Shown here one piece after another: positions 8,931 through 16,639 of a stretch of DNA of 35,622 nucleotides. The notes under the pieces were generated by a model that worked only from the letters and a program-made list of their open reading frames with translations, was not told the origin of the DNA and ran no database searches. Every line of letters starts with the position of its first letter. Within the stretch, counting starts at the first letter, position 1. The DNA comes from Vicinamibacterales bacterium (GTDB lineage: Bacteria; Acidobacteriota; Vicinamibacteria; Vicinamibacterales; UBA8438), in contig JAPYUM010000012.1 of NCBI GenBank assembly GCA_029940535.1, forward strand, positions 1 through 35,622, given 5' to 3'. Both the position numbers and the translations under genes were made by a program.

Positions 8931-9506
8931 TCAGGACAGTGATTGCCCGTTGGCCTTGACCCCGTCGGCGTTGACCGGGAGGTCGACGCTTGGCGACCCA
9001 GGTTGGACGTCCGCGCAGAGCTCCAGCATGACGCCGTCCGGATCGAAGAAGTAGCAGGAACGCACCCAGGTCGAGTCCGTCATCTGTTCGCCGCTGCGAG
9101 CCGCCTGCCCGGTGACGACATCGTTGTGGTTGAACACCGCAGAGACGTCGACGCCTTTGGTCTTGAGCGATTCGCGATAGTCGTCGATCTTGTCCGCGGC
9201 CACCTTGAACGCCACGTGATTCATCGAGCCGTGCGCCGAGCTGATGTTGCCGTCCCGACCCACGAGATTGCCTGGTGTGGCGACTCCGGGCTGTGCGTCG
9301 GGGGCGTCCCGAAACCAGAAGAACGCCAGGTCGTTGCCACCCCCCATGTCGAAGAAGAAATGCTGTCCATAGCCGTTCGGCAGGTCAAACCCCTTCTTCA
9401 GCGTCATCCCCAGGACGTTGGTGTAGAAGTCCACCGTCCGCTCCATGTCGCGGCACACGAGTGCCACGTGGTGGAGCCCCTCGTACGTGATTTCGGCGTG
9501 TGGCAT
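8931..9506 (-). CDS. VOC-superfamily (glyoxalase/dioxygenase-like) metal enzyme
   Basis: 191 residues with two beta-alpha-beta-beta-beta modules. Module one starts GLHHVALVCRDMERTVDFYT; module two starts GSMNHVAFKVAADKIDDY and ends in CYFFDPDGVMLELC. The metal-type residues (His in HHVAL, His in MNHVAF, Glu in MLELC) are in the expected places. Such proteins include extradiol dioxygenases, glyoxalases and epimerases; the specific reaction cannot be chosen. An AAAGG Shine-Dalgarno is placed about ten bases before the ATG. It is followed after 14 bases by the alpha/beta hydrolase gene, suggesting a shared catabolic task. Confidence 0.9.
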   Translation of the reverse strand: MPHAEITYEGLHHVALVCRDMERTVDFYTNVLGMTLKKGFDLPNGYGQHFFFDMGGGNDLAFFWFRDAPDAQPGVATPGNLVGRDGNISSAHGSMNHVAFKVAADKIDDYRESLKTKGVDVSAVFNHNDVVTGQAARSGEQMTDSTWVRSCYFFDPDGVMLELCADVQPGSPSVDLPVNADGVKANGQSLS

Positions 9507-9846
9507 GGTCTCGGCCTTTCGCGTTGCGTTCTTCTTGATGCTGCGCCGTCCCGGCCGGCCCAGGATACCGCGGAACAGAACGCGGCGTAGTCCTCCGGCA
9601 GATTGCCTCGTGCTGAGGCAGGGAAGATCTGCTGGAGTTCCCGTGCGATGTCTCTGAGGTGATGCTGCTCGTCCTCCAGGTCGGCCATGAATTACAGGCA
9701 GACGGCGAGTCGGTCGCCGTTGCTGCTTGTAGCGAGGGTCGGACGAAGGATGGTCGCGACGACGGGGGCTACGCCGGCGCGACGCCGAAGGACAATCGTC
9801 TTCATGAATCTGTCTCCCTGTTCACCCGGGTTCTGCCTGTCATAGA
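9507..9846. other. Gap with two weak minus-strand small ORFs
   Basis: Two short minus-strand frames fill this 340-bp stretch. One runs 9805-9692 (37 codons, MKTIVLRRRAGVAP...) and has a GGGAG ribosome site about ten bases before its ATG. The other starts at ATG 9688 with a natural-looking sequence (MADLEDEQHHLRDIAREL..., then LPEDYAAFCSAV) but runs out of frame into the VOC gene. They may be the remains of one gene or real small proteins. Neither matches a family I recognise. Confidence 0.3.
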
Positions 9847-10380
9847 TCAATCGAGCCTGACGGTCAGGTCGGTCGCCAGTGTGTCCGCTATTTCCCGTTG
9901 CAGCGCTCTGGTGAAGTCAGCGTCAGTGTCGTCATTCGGGTCGCCAGTCACCCACCTCGTGTCGAGGGCTTGCGGGTTGCGACACAAACTCTCGAAGTCT
10001 GGAAACACCTCGTAGGTCGCTCCGCGGTCAGGGTCCTGCGTCTCGAGCCAGGTCCGGTACACGACCAGCCGGCCGCTCTCGATCTGATAGACGTGTACTC
10101 TTGGAATCTGGGTCACTGAGTGCCCCTCGCTGTCTCCTACTAAGCGTCCGAGGAAGGCAACTCGGTATTCCGCGGGGCTGTGTTCACGATCGTTGGCTGG
10201 ACCGCCCACCCACAACACGGTCTCGGTCGCTTCTTGGCGTCGTGTCTGGGCCTTCTCCTGCGCGGTCACCCATCGCGCGAGGAGATCGGCAATGACCCCG
10301 GACATTCCGCCTTGTCCCACGAGCGTCGCCGCCCTCTGCCAGAGTCCAGGGTCTTTGATATACAGAGTACGTGTTGACAT
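9847..10380 (-). CDS. Ribbon-helix-helix-like regulator, resembles EXLDI family
   Basis: 177 residues. The N-terminus has a short strand (TRTLYIKD) and then two helices (PGLWQRAATLVG, SGVIADLLARWVTAQEKAQ), the pattern of ribbon-helix-helix DNA-binding proteins. The rest (FLGRLVGD..., VYQIESGRLVVYRTWLE, ATYEVFPDFESL) resembles from memory the EXLDI family of small actinobacterial-type proteins, but the literal E-x-L-D-I motif is not seen, so the family name is tentative. The start at ATG 10380 is preferred to longer frames because the family-like strand begins there. That ATG lies inside a perfect 12-bp inverted repeat, and a promoter-like pair just upstream would give a nearly leaderless message. 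Autorepression is the simplest reading. Confidence 0.65.
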   Translation of the reverse strand: MSTRTLYIKDPGLWQRAATLVGQGGMSGVIADLLARWVTAQEKAQTRRQEATETVLWVGGPANDREHSPAEYRVAFLGRLVGDSEGHSVTQIPRVHVYQIESGRLVVYRTWLETQDPDRGATYEVFPDFESLCRNPQALDTRWVTGDPNDDTDADFTRALQREIADTLATDLTVRLD

Positions 10381-10401
10381 ATGTATAAGTATACATATGT
10401 C
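10376..10401. promoter_or_regulatory. Perfect 12-bp dyad, candidate operator
   Basis: The left arm GACATATGTATA (10376-10387) and right arm TATACATATGTC (10390-10401) are exact reverse complements around a 2-base AG centre. The dyad covers the start codon (10380-10378) of the ribbon-helix-helix-like gene and the -10 box of its predicted promoter. It is strongly A+T-rich inside a G+C-rich region. A protein bound here would block initiation. On the plus strand TTGACA (10374-10379) and TATAAT (10402-10407) flank it, but 22 bases apart. Confidence 0.75.
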
Positions 10402-10415
10402 TATAATATGGTCAA
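10388..10415 (-). promoter_or_regulatory. Candidate promoter of the RHH-like gene
   Basis: Read on the minus strand, TTGACC (10415-10410) and TATACT (10393-10388) are separated by 16 bases, a good housekeeping-sigma promoter. The expected transcription start falls at or within a few bases of the ATG at 10380, which implies a leaderless or nearly leaderless message; accordingly no Shine-Dalgarno is seen. The -10 box lies within the dyad. Confidence 0.5.
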
Positions 10416-10533
10416 GCCGCGAAACAGGACGTCTCGCATGAAGAGCGGAGAGGCAATACTGAGGTCGATGTCGGGACCGAGAGCTGGCGCCGGTGGTGAT
10501 CGCCGAACAATCGTCCCCTCGGTGGGTATCTGG

Positions 10534-10568
10534 GAACATAGGACGCATTAGAGCGCCCCCGTGGCTCG
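10534..10568 (+). repeat. Dispersed repeat, partial copy (left 35 bp)
   Basis: These 35 bases (GAACATAGGACGCATTAGAG, then CGCCCCCGTGGCTCG) are identical to the left part of the 93-bp repeat at 15226 and differ at one base from the copy at 18198. The match stops abruptly at 10568, where the NTF2-like gene begins. The gene's GTG start codon lies inside the repeat. Confidence 0.85.
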
Positions 10569-11004
10569 AGCGGAAGGGGCGTTTGCGCAGCCAACGACCG
10601 CGGGGACGGATGGTGCCAGCGAAGTCCTCGCACTCGAGAAGCAGGTCGAACGGGCGGTCCTTCGGGCTGACATCGAGTACCTCGACGCTGTCTGCGCGAG
10701 TGATTTTACCTACACCCATGGGGACGGGTGGACGACGGGGAGCCCCATTCTTGGTGTAGACACGAAGTCGGAGTGGCTGGCCTCCTTGCCTGGACGCTAT
10801 GCCATGCGTGAGGTCGACTCGCAGCAGGTTGAAATCCACGGGGATGTGGCGATCACGATGGGGCGGGTGCGGGCCCGAACCGGCCCAGCGACTACCGCCC
10901 AGCGGGCGTTCAGCTTTTGGTATGTCCGCGTGTACGCCCGTCGCGACGGCCAGTGGTGGTATCTCTCCCATCGCACGGTGCGTGGTCCGGTATACGAGGA
11001 GTGA
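10561..11004 (+). CDS. NTF2/SnoaL-like (DUF4440-type) protein, 5' end replaced
   Basis: 147 residues with an NTF2-like fold: helix [33 protein letters not shown], then strands ending in [22 protein letters not shown]. Members include small enzymes and exported proteins of unknown role. The segment [10 protein letters not shown] near the N-terminus looks like the tail of a signal peptide, but the preceding hydrophobic part is missing: sequence before it belongs to the dispersed repeat. The GTG start used here (10561) is itself in the repeat and has no clear ribosome site. I infer that recombination at the repeat removed the promoter and the signal peptide start, so the gene may be inactive. 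A collapsed ABC permease follows 25 bases downstream. Confidence 0.7.
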   Translation: MARAEGAFAQPTTAGTDGASEVLALEKQVERAVLRADIEYLDAVCASDFTYTHGDGWTTGSPILGVDTKSEWLASLPGRYAMREVDSQQVEIHGDVAITMGRVRARTGPATTAQRAFSFWYVRVYARRDGQWWYLSHRTVRGPVYEE

Positions 11005-11029
11005 CGCCGAAAGGAAGCCGCATGCTGAA

Positions 11030-12115
11030 ATGGAAGTGGTTCGGGGTCATCGCTTGAGCTTTCCGCAGGATCTCAGATTCGGGCTGCGGACGCTCGCCAA
11101 GAGCCCGGGGTTAGCGGCTGTGGCGGTCGTCATCTTGGCGCTCGGCATCGGCGCCAACACGGCCATCTTCAGCTTCGTCGACGGCATGCTCCTCCCCCGC
11201 TGCCGTACCCGGAGCCCGACCGGATCGTCCGCGTGCTCAAGCGCCCACCCGGCGGACTGCGCAATGTCATCTCGACCCTGAACTTCCTCGACTGGCAGCG
11301 AGACAACGAGGTCTTCAATTACATGGCGGCCGAGGGCGGCTGGTCGGTCACCCTGACCGGCGTCGACGAGCCGATCCAGCTCCGTGGCGGCCAAGTATCG
11401 GCGCACTACTTCGATATCTTCGGGGTTACGGCGGCCCACGGCCGGACCTTTCTGCCCGGCGAAGACCAACTGGGGAACGATAGGGTCGTCGTGCTGACGC
11501 ACGCGTTGTGGACGTCCCGGTTCGGCGCCGACCCGTCCCTGCTCGATCAGACCATCCTGCTCAACGGCGAGCCCCACACCGTGGTCGGGGTGCTGCCCGC
11601 CGGCAGCGCCTTCGATCGGGGCTTCCGGCAAATCTGGCGACCGCTGGCATTCCAGCCGTCGAACATGACCCGCAACTTTCACTGGCTCTCGTCGATTGCC
11701 CAGCTCAACGATGGCGTCTCGCTCGACCAGGCCCAGGCGAACCTGGACACGATCGCGGCCCGCCTCGAAGCAGAGTTCCAGGAGTCGAACAAGGGGTGGG
11801 GCGCCGTTGTCGAACGAGCAGAGTCCAGTCTACTTCGTCAATCTCAACGTCCGTACCAGCGTCGAACCACTCACGCTGCAGCGGGCGGTCACCGCGGCGG
11901 TCCACGACGCCGATCGCGACCAGGCGGTTAGCGATGTCCGGACGGTGGAGCAGATCAAGGATCAGGCGCTGCTTATCGAGCAACTTCAGTCCACGCTCCT
12001 CGGGACCTTCGCGGCGGTGGCGACCATTCTCGCGGCGGTGGCGATTGGAGCCTGTTATCTGCCCGCGCGTCGAGCCACGTTGGTCGACCCGATGGTGGCC
12101 TTGCGGTCCGAATAG
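11030..12115 (+). pseudogene. Collapsed MacB/FtsX-type ABC permease (ADOP-like)
   Basis: The N-terminus ([20 protein letters not shown], then a membrane helix with [14 protein letters not shown]) is the hallmark of the large ADOP-type permeases of Acidobacteria, normally 800-900 residues with two periplasmic MacB domains and eight helices. Here a one-base loss in a C run near 11194-11198 breaks the frame. Reading continues in another frame through MacB-domain sequence ([14 protein letters not shown] ... IWRPLAF ... HWLSSIAQL) to about 11820. It then jumps frame and skips roughly 400 residues to the end of the second MacB domain (VYFVNLNVRT ... VRTVEQIKDQ). A second deletion joins the start of the last FtsX domain to its final ACYLPARRATLVDPMVALR. 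The gene cannot make a working permease. The first lesion could be sequencing error; the deletions could not. Confidence 0.88.
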
Positions 12116-12217
12116 AGCCACGTGCCCTCGCACTAGGCACGCCGAACCAGCGAGCCCAACACGGTGATCGTGCGGGATGGTGCGACCGATTCCGAACGAA
12201 CGGGCGTGGCGTGGCGT

Positions 12218-13201
12218 CTAGCGTCCTGAGGCTTCGTCCACGCGCGCGCCACGAAGGATGTTCATCAGCCCGTAGTTGCCTTCGTGACAGGCGTACTCAA
12301 AGACCGCGCCTTCTGACTTTCGCATAGGCAACGCGACTGTGAAGGGACGCGTGAACGTGGCCGGATCGTCTACCGTGTACTCGTAGAGCAGCGTGTCGTC
12401 GTCGACCCGCGTGAACCGCTCAGTCAGATGCAGGGTCTCGCCACTGCCCAATCCAGCTGTGGCGCCCGGGTCGAAACTCGCCGTCCTGTCGGTGAAGTTG
12501 TGCGACTCGACGACCAGGGTGTCGCCCTCCCAGTGCCCGCGGGCATCCCCCGCCCACTGCCGAACACCAGCGAGATGGGGACGCCCGTCGAGAGGAACAA
12601 CCCTCGTGTCGTGCACCATCTCGTTGAGGATGACGACGTGATTCGTCGTCTGGAACAGCTGCATGTTGTTGTTGTAGCCGCTCGGCATCATGGGCGGTCC
12701 GGAGTTGAAGCCGACGAGGCATCGCTCTCCCAGCGCTCGGTCCTCGGGGCCGTCCAGTCCGATGCCACCACTGCGATACCGCACCGGTCGCTCGCCCGGC
12801 ACGTCCTGTGTCAGCGACCCGAACTGCGGCGCGACGCCGTCGACGAGGGCGGGGAGTTGCCCGTCGGGTGGGTCGATGATGAGCGACGTCTGGCGCCCCT
12901 CCACGACATTGGTGCCCAGATCGAACCAGAATGCGTTGTAGGCGCCGATCTTTCCGCCGATCGACTCGACCAGGGCGGTCTGCGTGGCGGCGGCCCGGGC
13001 TTCCGTTTCGGCCGCCTGTTCCTCGGTCAACGCCGTCTGATCACCGAGCCCCCTCGGCCGTTGCAGCGGCGTAATCGTCCGGAAGTCCCATACGCCTTGC
13101 AGATCGGGCCGGCCGTCCGGCAGCCGGGGCGCGTCTTGAGCCCCCGCCGGCGCCGAACCTACCAGCAGGGCGAACAACATCGGCAGCACTTTGCGTGTCA
13201 T
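12218..13201 (-). CDS. Exported protein of unnamed acidobacterial-type family
   Basis: 327 residues with a clear signal peptide (MTRKVLPMLFALLVGSAPAGAQ, cleaved after AGA). The mature start RLPDGRPDLQGVWDFRTITPLQRP and the elements LGERCLVGF, NEMVHDTRVV, GHWEGDTLVVES and FEYACHEGNYG recur in the protein encoded at 27088-28140, so these are paralogues. The family is common in acidobacterial genomes as far as I remember, without an assigned function. The conserved Cys/His/Glu in YACHE and the Trp-Glu-Gly-Asp motif suggest a binding or catalytic site. The ATG has GAGG about ten bases upstream. No operon partner is seen; it converges with the permease relic. Confidence 0.85.
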   Translation of the reverse strand: MTRKVLPMLFALLVGSAPAGAQDAPRLPDGRPDLQGVWDFRTITPLQRPRGLGDQTALTEEQAAETEARAAATQTALVESIGGKIGAYNAFWFDLGTNVVEGRQTSLIIDPPDGQLPALVDGVAPQFGSLTQDVPGERPVRYRSGGIGLDGPEDRALGERCLVGFNSGPPMMPSGYNNNMQLFQTTNHVVILNEMVHDTRVVPLDGRPHLAGVRQWAGDARGHWEGDTLVVESHNFTDRTASFDPGATAGLGSGETLHLTERFTRVDDDTLLYEYTVDDPATFTRPFTVALPMRKSEGAVFEYACHEGNYGLMNILRGARVDEASGR

Positions 13202-13314
13202 TTCCAGTAATCCTCGCTCGCTAGGTTCCGGTCGGCACTCTCCGGGGACGCTGGTGCGTCGATTGTCGGCTGGGCAGAGCGGCCGGTCAAGGGGCGTCAG
13301 AGAGTGCCTCGGTC

Positions 13315-15024
13315 TCAGGGGTGGCTACCGAACGCGTCGTCGAACGCGCGCCGTTGCTGCACGTTTCCGAGCATGATGAGCTGGGAGCCGGCCTCCATCT
13401 GCATCGTCGCCCGGAGGTTCGTCACCAGCAGACCATCTTGTCGCACCGCGACGACACTCAGCCCCGTGCGTGACCCGATCCCAGTCTCGGCCAGCGTCTT
13501 GTTCTCCAACGACGGAGGCAGCCGCACCGAAAACAGATCGACGCCTTCTCCCAGAATCACGAGCTCGTGGCCTTCAAGAAGAGACATCACCGCTTCGGCG
13601 CCGAGCGACGAATAGCTGAGCACGAAATCCGCCCCTGCCCGATGAATGGCTTCAAGGTTCCGATCGTGCGTAATCCGGCTCACGATGCGGAGATCCGGCT
13701 TGAGCCGCCGGCAGTAGACGGCCAGATACACGTTCACGGCGTCATCGTTCGTGGTCAGGAGCACCGACGGTGCTTCCTCCAGACCAGCCTCCCTCAGCGC
13801 CTCGCGGTCGTTGGCGTCGCCGACGAAGACCCGATCCGCGACGTCTTGCAGACGCTCTGGCGTGCGAGGGTCGCGATCGAGCACATGGACCAGGACGCCC
13901 TTGCGTTTGAGTGCGCGTGTGGCCGCGCTTCCGACGGCGCCACCCCCGATGACGATGACGGGCGCCTCGGAGTGAGGCGTGGTCTCGAGCAAGGTGTCGA
14001 GCGCGGTCAATTGCGCCGGGGTGCCGGCGACCACCAGGATGCTCTCGACGGCGATCGGGCTGTGGGGGAACGCGGGCCTCAACCGTCCGCGAAGCCACAC
14101 GCCGACGACGTTCAGCCCCGTCCGTTCCCGCAACCGTGTTTCGCGAACGGTCAGGCCGGCCAGCGGCGTGTCCCGTGCTGAGAACTCGGCGATCTGTAGT
14201 CCTTCGAACGTACCGATGACGTCCGTCGTGCCAAGACCAGCACTGACGCGGTTCGCCAGGTATTCTCCTAGACGCACTTTCAGCGGCAAGACGTGACTGC
14301 ACCCGCTCAGCTCCAGGATGTCGGTTGAGTCCTCGTGCTCGACGACGCCGACGATCGGCACATCTCGGGACACTTCACGGACGGTCAACGTGATGTTGGT
14401 GTTCGTCGTGTCCTCTCGGTTCGCGAGCAGCAGGCGGGCCTGTTTCACCTGCAATCCGTCGTAGGTCGTCCGGCTGTCGAGTTCGCCCGTGACCACAGCC
14501 ACCCCTTGGTTCAAGAGGTGCGCTGCCGCGGTCGCGTCGGGCTCGATGACGTAGTACGGGATCCCCTCGGGCCGGAGCCTCTCGATGAGCACGGATGCGA
14601 TCTCATCATGGCGACTAATGATGACGTGACCTCGCACGCTGGCGGGCACTCGCCGCGGCGCCCTGAGCCGCACCTGGGCTTCGAGCCAGGGCGCGTAGAA
14701 AAAGCGGATAAAAGTAAACGGCAGCACGACCAGCAGCAACACGACGCCTGTCCCCAGCACGAAGATCGTGAACAGCCGACCGGTGTCGGTCGTAAAGACC
14801 ACGTCGCCGAAGCCGAGGGTGGTCATCGTGACCAGCGTCCAGTAGACGGCGGTGATCCACGAGTGAGACTGCCCTTCCACCTGAACCATGATCACCTGGA
14901 AGAGCACCGAGTAGAGCGCGATGACCGCACCGAGAAGGGCGCCATAGGGAAGAAGCGCCTGGAGGTCTCGCCGCACTTCCCCTTTGCGGAGGACGGATGC
15001 TAGCGCAGTTGTGGGGAACTTCAT
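13315..15024 (-). CDS. Two-RCK potassium channel subunit
   Basis: 569 residues. Two membrane helices (about 24-48 and 84-108) flank a pore loop with the K+ selectivity filter TLGFGD at 69-74. Then come two TrkA/RCK regulatory units: the first starts GHVIISRHDEIAS near residue 118, the second IVIGGGAVGSAATRALKRKG near 338 with an acidic strand end (HVLDRD). A TrkA-C-like domain (FSVRLPPSLENKTLAETGIG) closes the protein. It should be a ligand- or nucleotide-gated K+ channel of the inner membrane, four subunits per pore. The first RCK lacks a typical glycine-rich nucleotide loop and may be degenerate in binding. The ATG at 15024 gives the natural start MKFPTTALAS; the open frame runs further upstream but carries no recognisable domain there. 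Confidence 0.92.
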   Translation of the reverse strand: MKFPTTALASVLRKGEVRRDLQALLPYGALLGAVIALYSVLFQVIMVQVEGQSHSWITAVYWTLVTMTTLGFGDVVFTTDTGRLFTIFVLGTGVVLLLVVLPFTFIRFFYAPWLEAQVRLRAPRRVPASVRGHVIISRHDEIASVLIERLRPEGIPYYVIEPDATAAAHLLNQGVAVVTGELDSRTTYDGLQVKQARLLLANREDTTNTNITLTVREVSRDVPIVGVVEHEDSTDILELSGCSHVLPLKVRLGEYLANRVSAGLGTTDVIGTFEGLQIAEFSARDTPLAGLTVRETRLRERTGLNVVGVWLRGRLRPAFPHSPIAVESILVVAGTPAQLTALDTLLETTPHSEAPVIVIGGGAVGSAATRALKRKGVLVHVLDRDPRTPERLQDVADRVFVGDANDREALREAGLEEAPSVLLTTNDDAVNVYLAVYCRRLKPDLRIVSRITHDRNLEAIHRAGADFVLSYSSLGAEAVMSLLEGHELVILGEGVDLFSVRLPPSLENKTLAETGIGSRTGLSVVAVRQDGLLVTNLRATMQMEAGSQLIMLGNVQQRRAFDDAFGSHP

Positions 15025-15200
15025 GGTTGCGCGCTGACCCACAGCCGAGAGCCGACGGCCGGTGTCGGGTTGCCACGTCTCAGCCGCTTCCCGTTGATGG
15101 CTTGCAGGACACTGACATTCTGCCACCTCGGGGCCATCGTCAGGCTCGCTATTGTTGTCGCCCGAGCGTGCCAGGCAGGCTCTGCCCTCGATGAGGCGAC

Positions 15201-15213
15201 GGTGTCAGACACC
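15201..15213. repeat. Short palindrome GGTGTC-A-GACACC
   Basis: A perfect 6-bp inverted repeat around one base, 13 bases before the 93-bp repeat copy at 15226. Motifs of this type are found as REP-like hairpins in some bacteria. Only this copy was noticed in the window. Confidence 0.4.
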
Positions 15214-15225
15214 TGCCACACCTGT

Positions 15226-15318
15226 CCGAACATAGGACGCATTAGAGCGCCCCCGTGGCTCGGGCCCTCCCTGTGCCGGTTATCATAACGCCCACTATCG
15301 GACCCAGCGGAGCGCCAC
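15226..15318 (+). repeat. 93-bp dispersed repeat, full copy A
   Basis: Begins CCGAACATAGGACGCATTAG and ends CCCAGCGGAGCGCCAC. It matches the copy at 18198-18290 at 91 of 93 positions (T/G at the CAT[T/G]AG site and C/T in GGG[C/T]CC), in the same orientation 2.97 kb away. It contains an 11-bp hairpin GTTAT-C-ATAAC at 15279-15289, and GTGGC/GCCAC pairs near 15255 and at its right end. Homology to an aldolase gene fragment begins within about four bases of its right end. Confidence 0.92.
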
Positions 15319-15753
15319 AGCGCGTGGGTGCCCGACGGTCTCCGGGGGTCGGGCCCGGGCAACGCCGTGCGGTACTGGGTCGTCTCGGGTTCCGACTATC
15401 TGGCGAAGGCCGACGTCTGGCCGCTCGACCCGCAGGGGGAGCTTCTCAACATGATCCAGATCGAGAACAAGCTCGGGATCGCCAATGTCGAGGAGATCGC
15501 CAAGGTGCCGGGGGGGCAGCATGCTGATGGCGGCGCCTGGCGACCTCGGCATGGCCGACGGCGGAGATGCCGCGCAACCGAGGAGGCGATCCAGACCGTC
15601 CCTCATGCGGCAACCGCCGCGGGGCTACCCTGCGCCATCACGGCGAATGCCGGTGACGTGGAGCGCCGGATCCAGGAAGGCTTCAAGGTGCTCGTCGGCA
15701 ACCACGAGATGATCGCCGTTGGTGTAAATGACCGGCGAGCCCACCCCGGTTAG
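15319..15753 (+). pseudogene. 3' fragment of HpcH/HpaI-type aldolase gene
   Basis: The translated fragment reads like the C-terminal half of HpcH/HpaI aldolases, class II enzymes that cleave 4-hydroxy-2-oxoacids: PDGLRGSGPGNAVRYW, ADVWPLDPQGELLNMIQIE, IANVEEIAKVPG, then in another frame SMLMAAPGDLGMADGG, then back in the first frame EEAIQTV and PCAITANAGDVERRIQEGFK. The first half of the gene, with its promoter and start, is absent; the homology begins at the edge of repeat copy A. The first frame change lies at a run of seven G (15510-15516) and the second near 15570. The fragment cannot be functional whatever the cause of the frameshifts. Confidence 0.82.
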
Positions 15754-16631
15754 GGTTCCGACCGGGCCGGATTGACCGTCACCGAGACCTCGGCCGAGCC
15801 CAGCAGCACCGTGTCATCAGCCACAGCCTGCAGCACGTACGTGCCAGGCTTGCTGAAGCTGGCTCGGGTGACGGCACGTCCGCCCTCGCCGACCTCAGGC
15901 ACCTGAGGCTCGAAGGTCACCATCCCGGGTCCCCGCCAATGCAGCCAGGTCACGGCGAGCCCTGTATCCCCGGCGTTTCGTGCGTCGACCACCGCCTGTG
16001 ATTTCGGTCCCCGGCGAGGCTTTCGCTCCCCGAGTTTTGGGTTGGGAGGCGGGATGCCGTCGTCGCCGGCGATCACCGATATCTCCAGAGAATTAGGCAA
16101 CGTCACTTCGAGACCAGCGCCCGCTCCGTCGATACTGATGAACGGGCGCTGATTGTCGGTGAACCCCTGCGCGCTGCCCGAACCGCGGTTGAGCCGCATG
16201 ACACCGTCATCCATCTCCCAGACCGGGAGCAAATGTCCGAACGCCTGGTCGGTCTTGCCATTATGCGTGACGGTCCAGACCAGATCCTTGTCGCCCCAGT
16301 CGGCCGGCACCCGCACCGAAAAGACGAACTGCTGACGCCGGTTGTAGAAGTGTGTCGGCTGTCCGCGGTCCGCCAGTCCGGGCTCGAACGTGTTGTTCGC
16401 TCCGACCGGCACCACCGGCTGCTCCTCATAGTTTCGGTTGAGATACCCGAAGACCATGTCGAACGAACCGTCGGCGTTTCTCTCCCACCCCTCGAAGACG
16501 GGCTGGATGTTCTGCCCCCGACTCCAACGCTCCTGCGCTGATGCCGTGGAGCCAAGCAAGGCGGCGACCAGAACCGCCACGCAGACCGCCACGCGACTCT
16601 GTGATTCTCTAAGCATGAGACGTCTTCCCAT
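15750..16631 (-). CDS. Exported beta-rich protein of unknown function
   Basis: 293 residues with a signal peptide (VAVCVAVLVAALLGSTASAQ, cleaved after ASA). The mature part has many aromatic, strand-like segments (GSFDMVFGYLNRNYEEQP, RRQQFVFSVRVPADWGDKDL) and ends in an Ig-like region (GTYVLQAVADD..., then VSVTVNP). I recognise no named family. It starts eight bases after the stop of the cytochrome/copper monooxygenase-like gene, with AGGT before its ATG, so the two are an operon. It may be a binding or accessory protein for that enzyme (inference). Its stop slightly overlaps the end of the convergent aldolase fragment. Confidence 0.8.
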   Translation of the reverse strand: MGRRLMLRESQSRVAVCVAVLVAALLGSTASAQERWSRGQNIQPVFEGWERNADGSFDMVFGYLNRNYEEQPVVPVGANNTFEPGLADRGQPTHFYNRRQQFVFSVRVPADWGDKDLVWTVTHNGKTDQAFGHLLPVWEMDDGVMRLNRGSGSAQGFTDNQRPFISIDGAGAGLEVTLPNSLEISVIAGDDGIPPPNPKLGERKPRRGPKSQAVVDARNAGDTGLAVTWLHWRGPGMVTFEPQVPEVGEGGRAVTRASFSKPGTYVLQAVADDTVLLGSAEVSVTVNPARSEP

Positions 16632-16639
16632 GATTCGAC

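Noticed and set aside
9847-10971. A 374-residue minus-strand frame covering the RHH-like gene and the NTF2-like gene in antisense
   Set aside because: The upstream 190 codons are antisense to the NTF2-like gene and the repeat. The real start is ATG 10380, where the strand-helix-helix begins.
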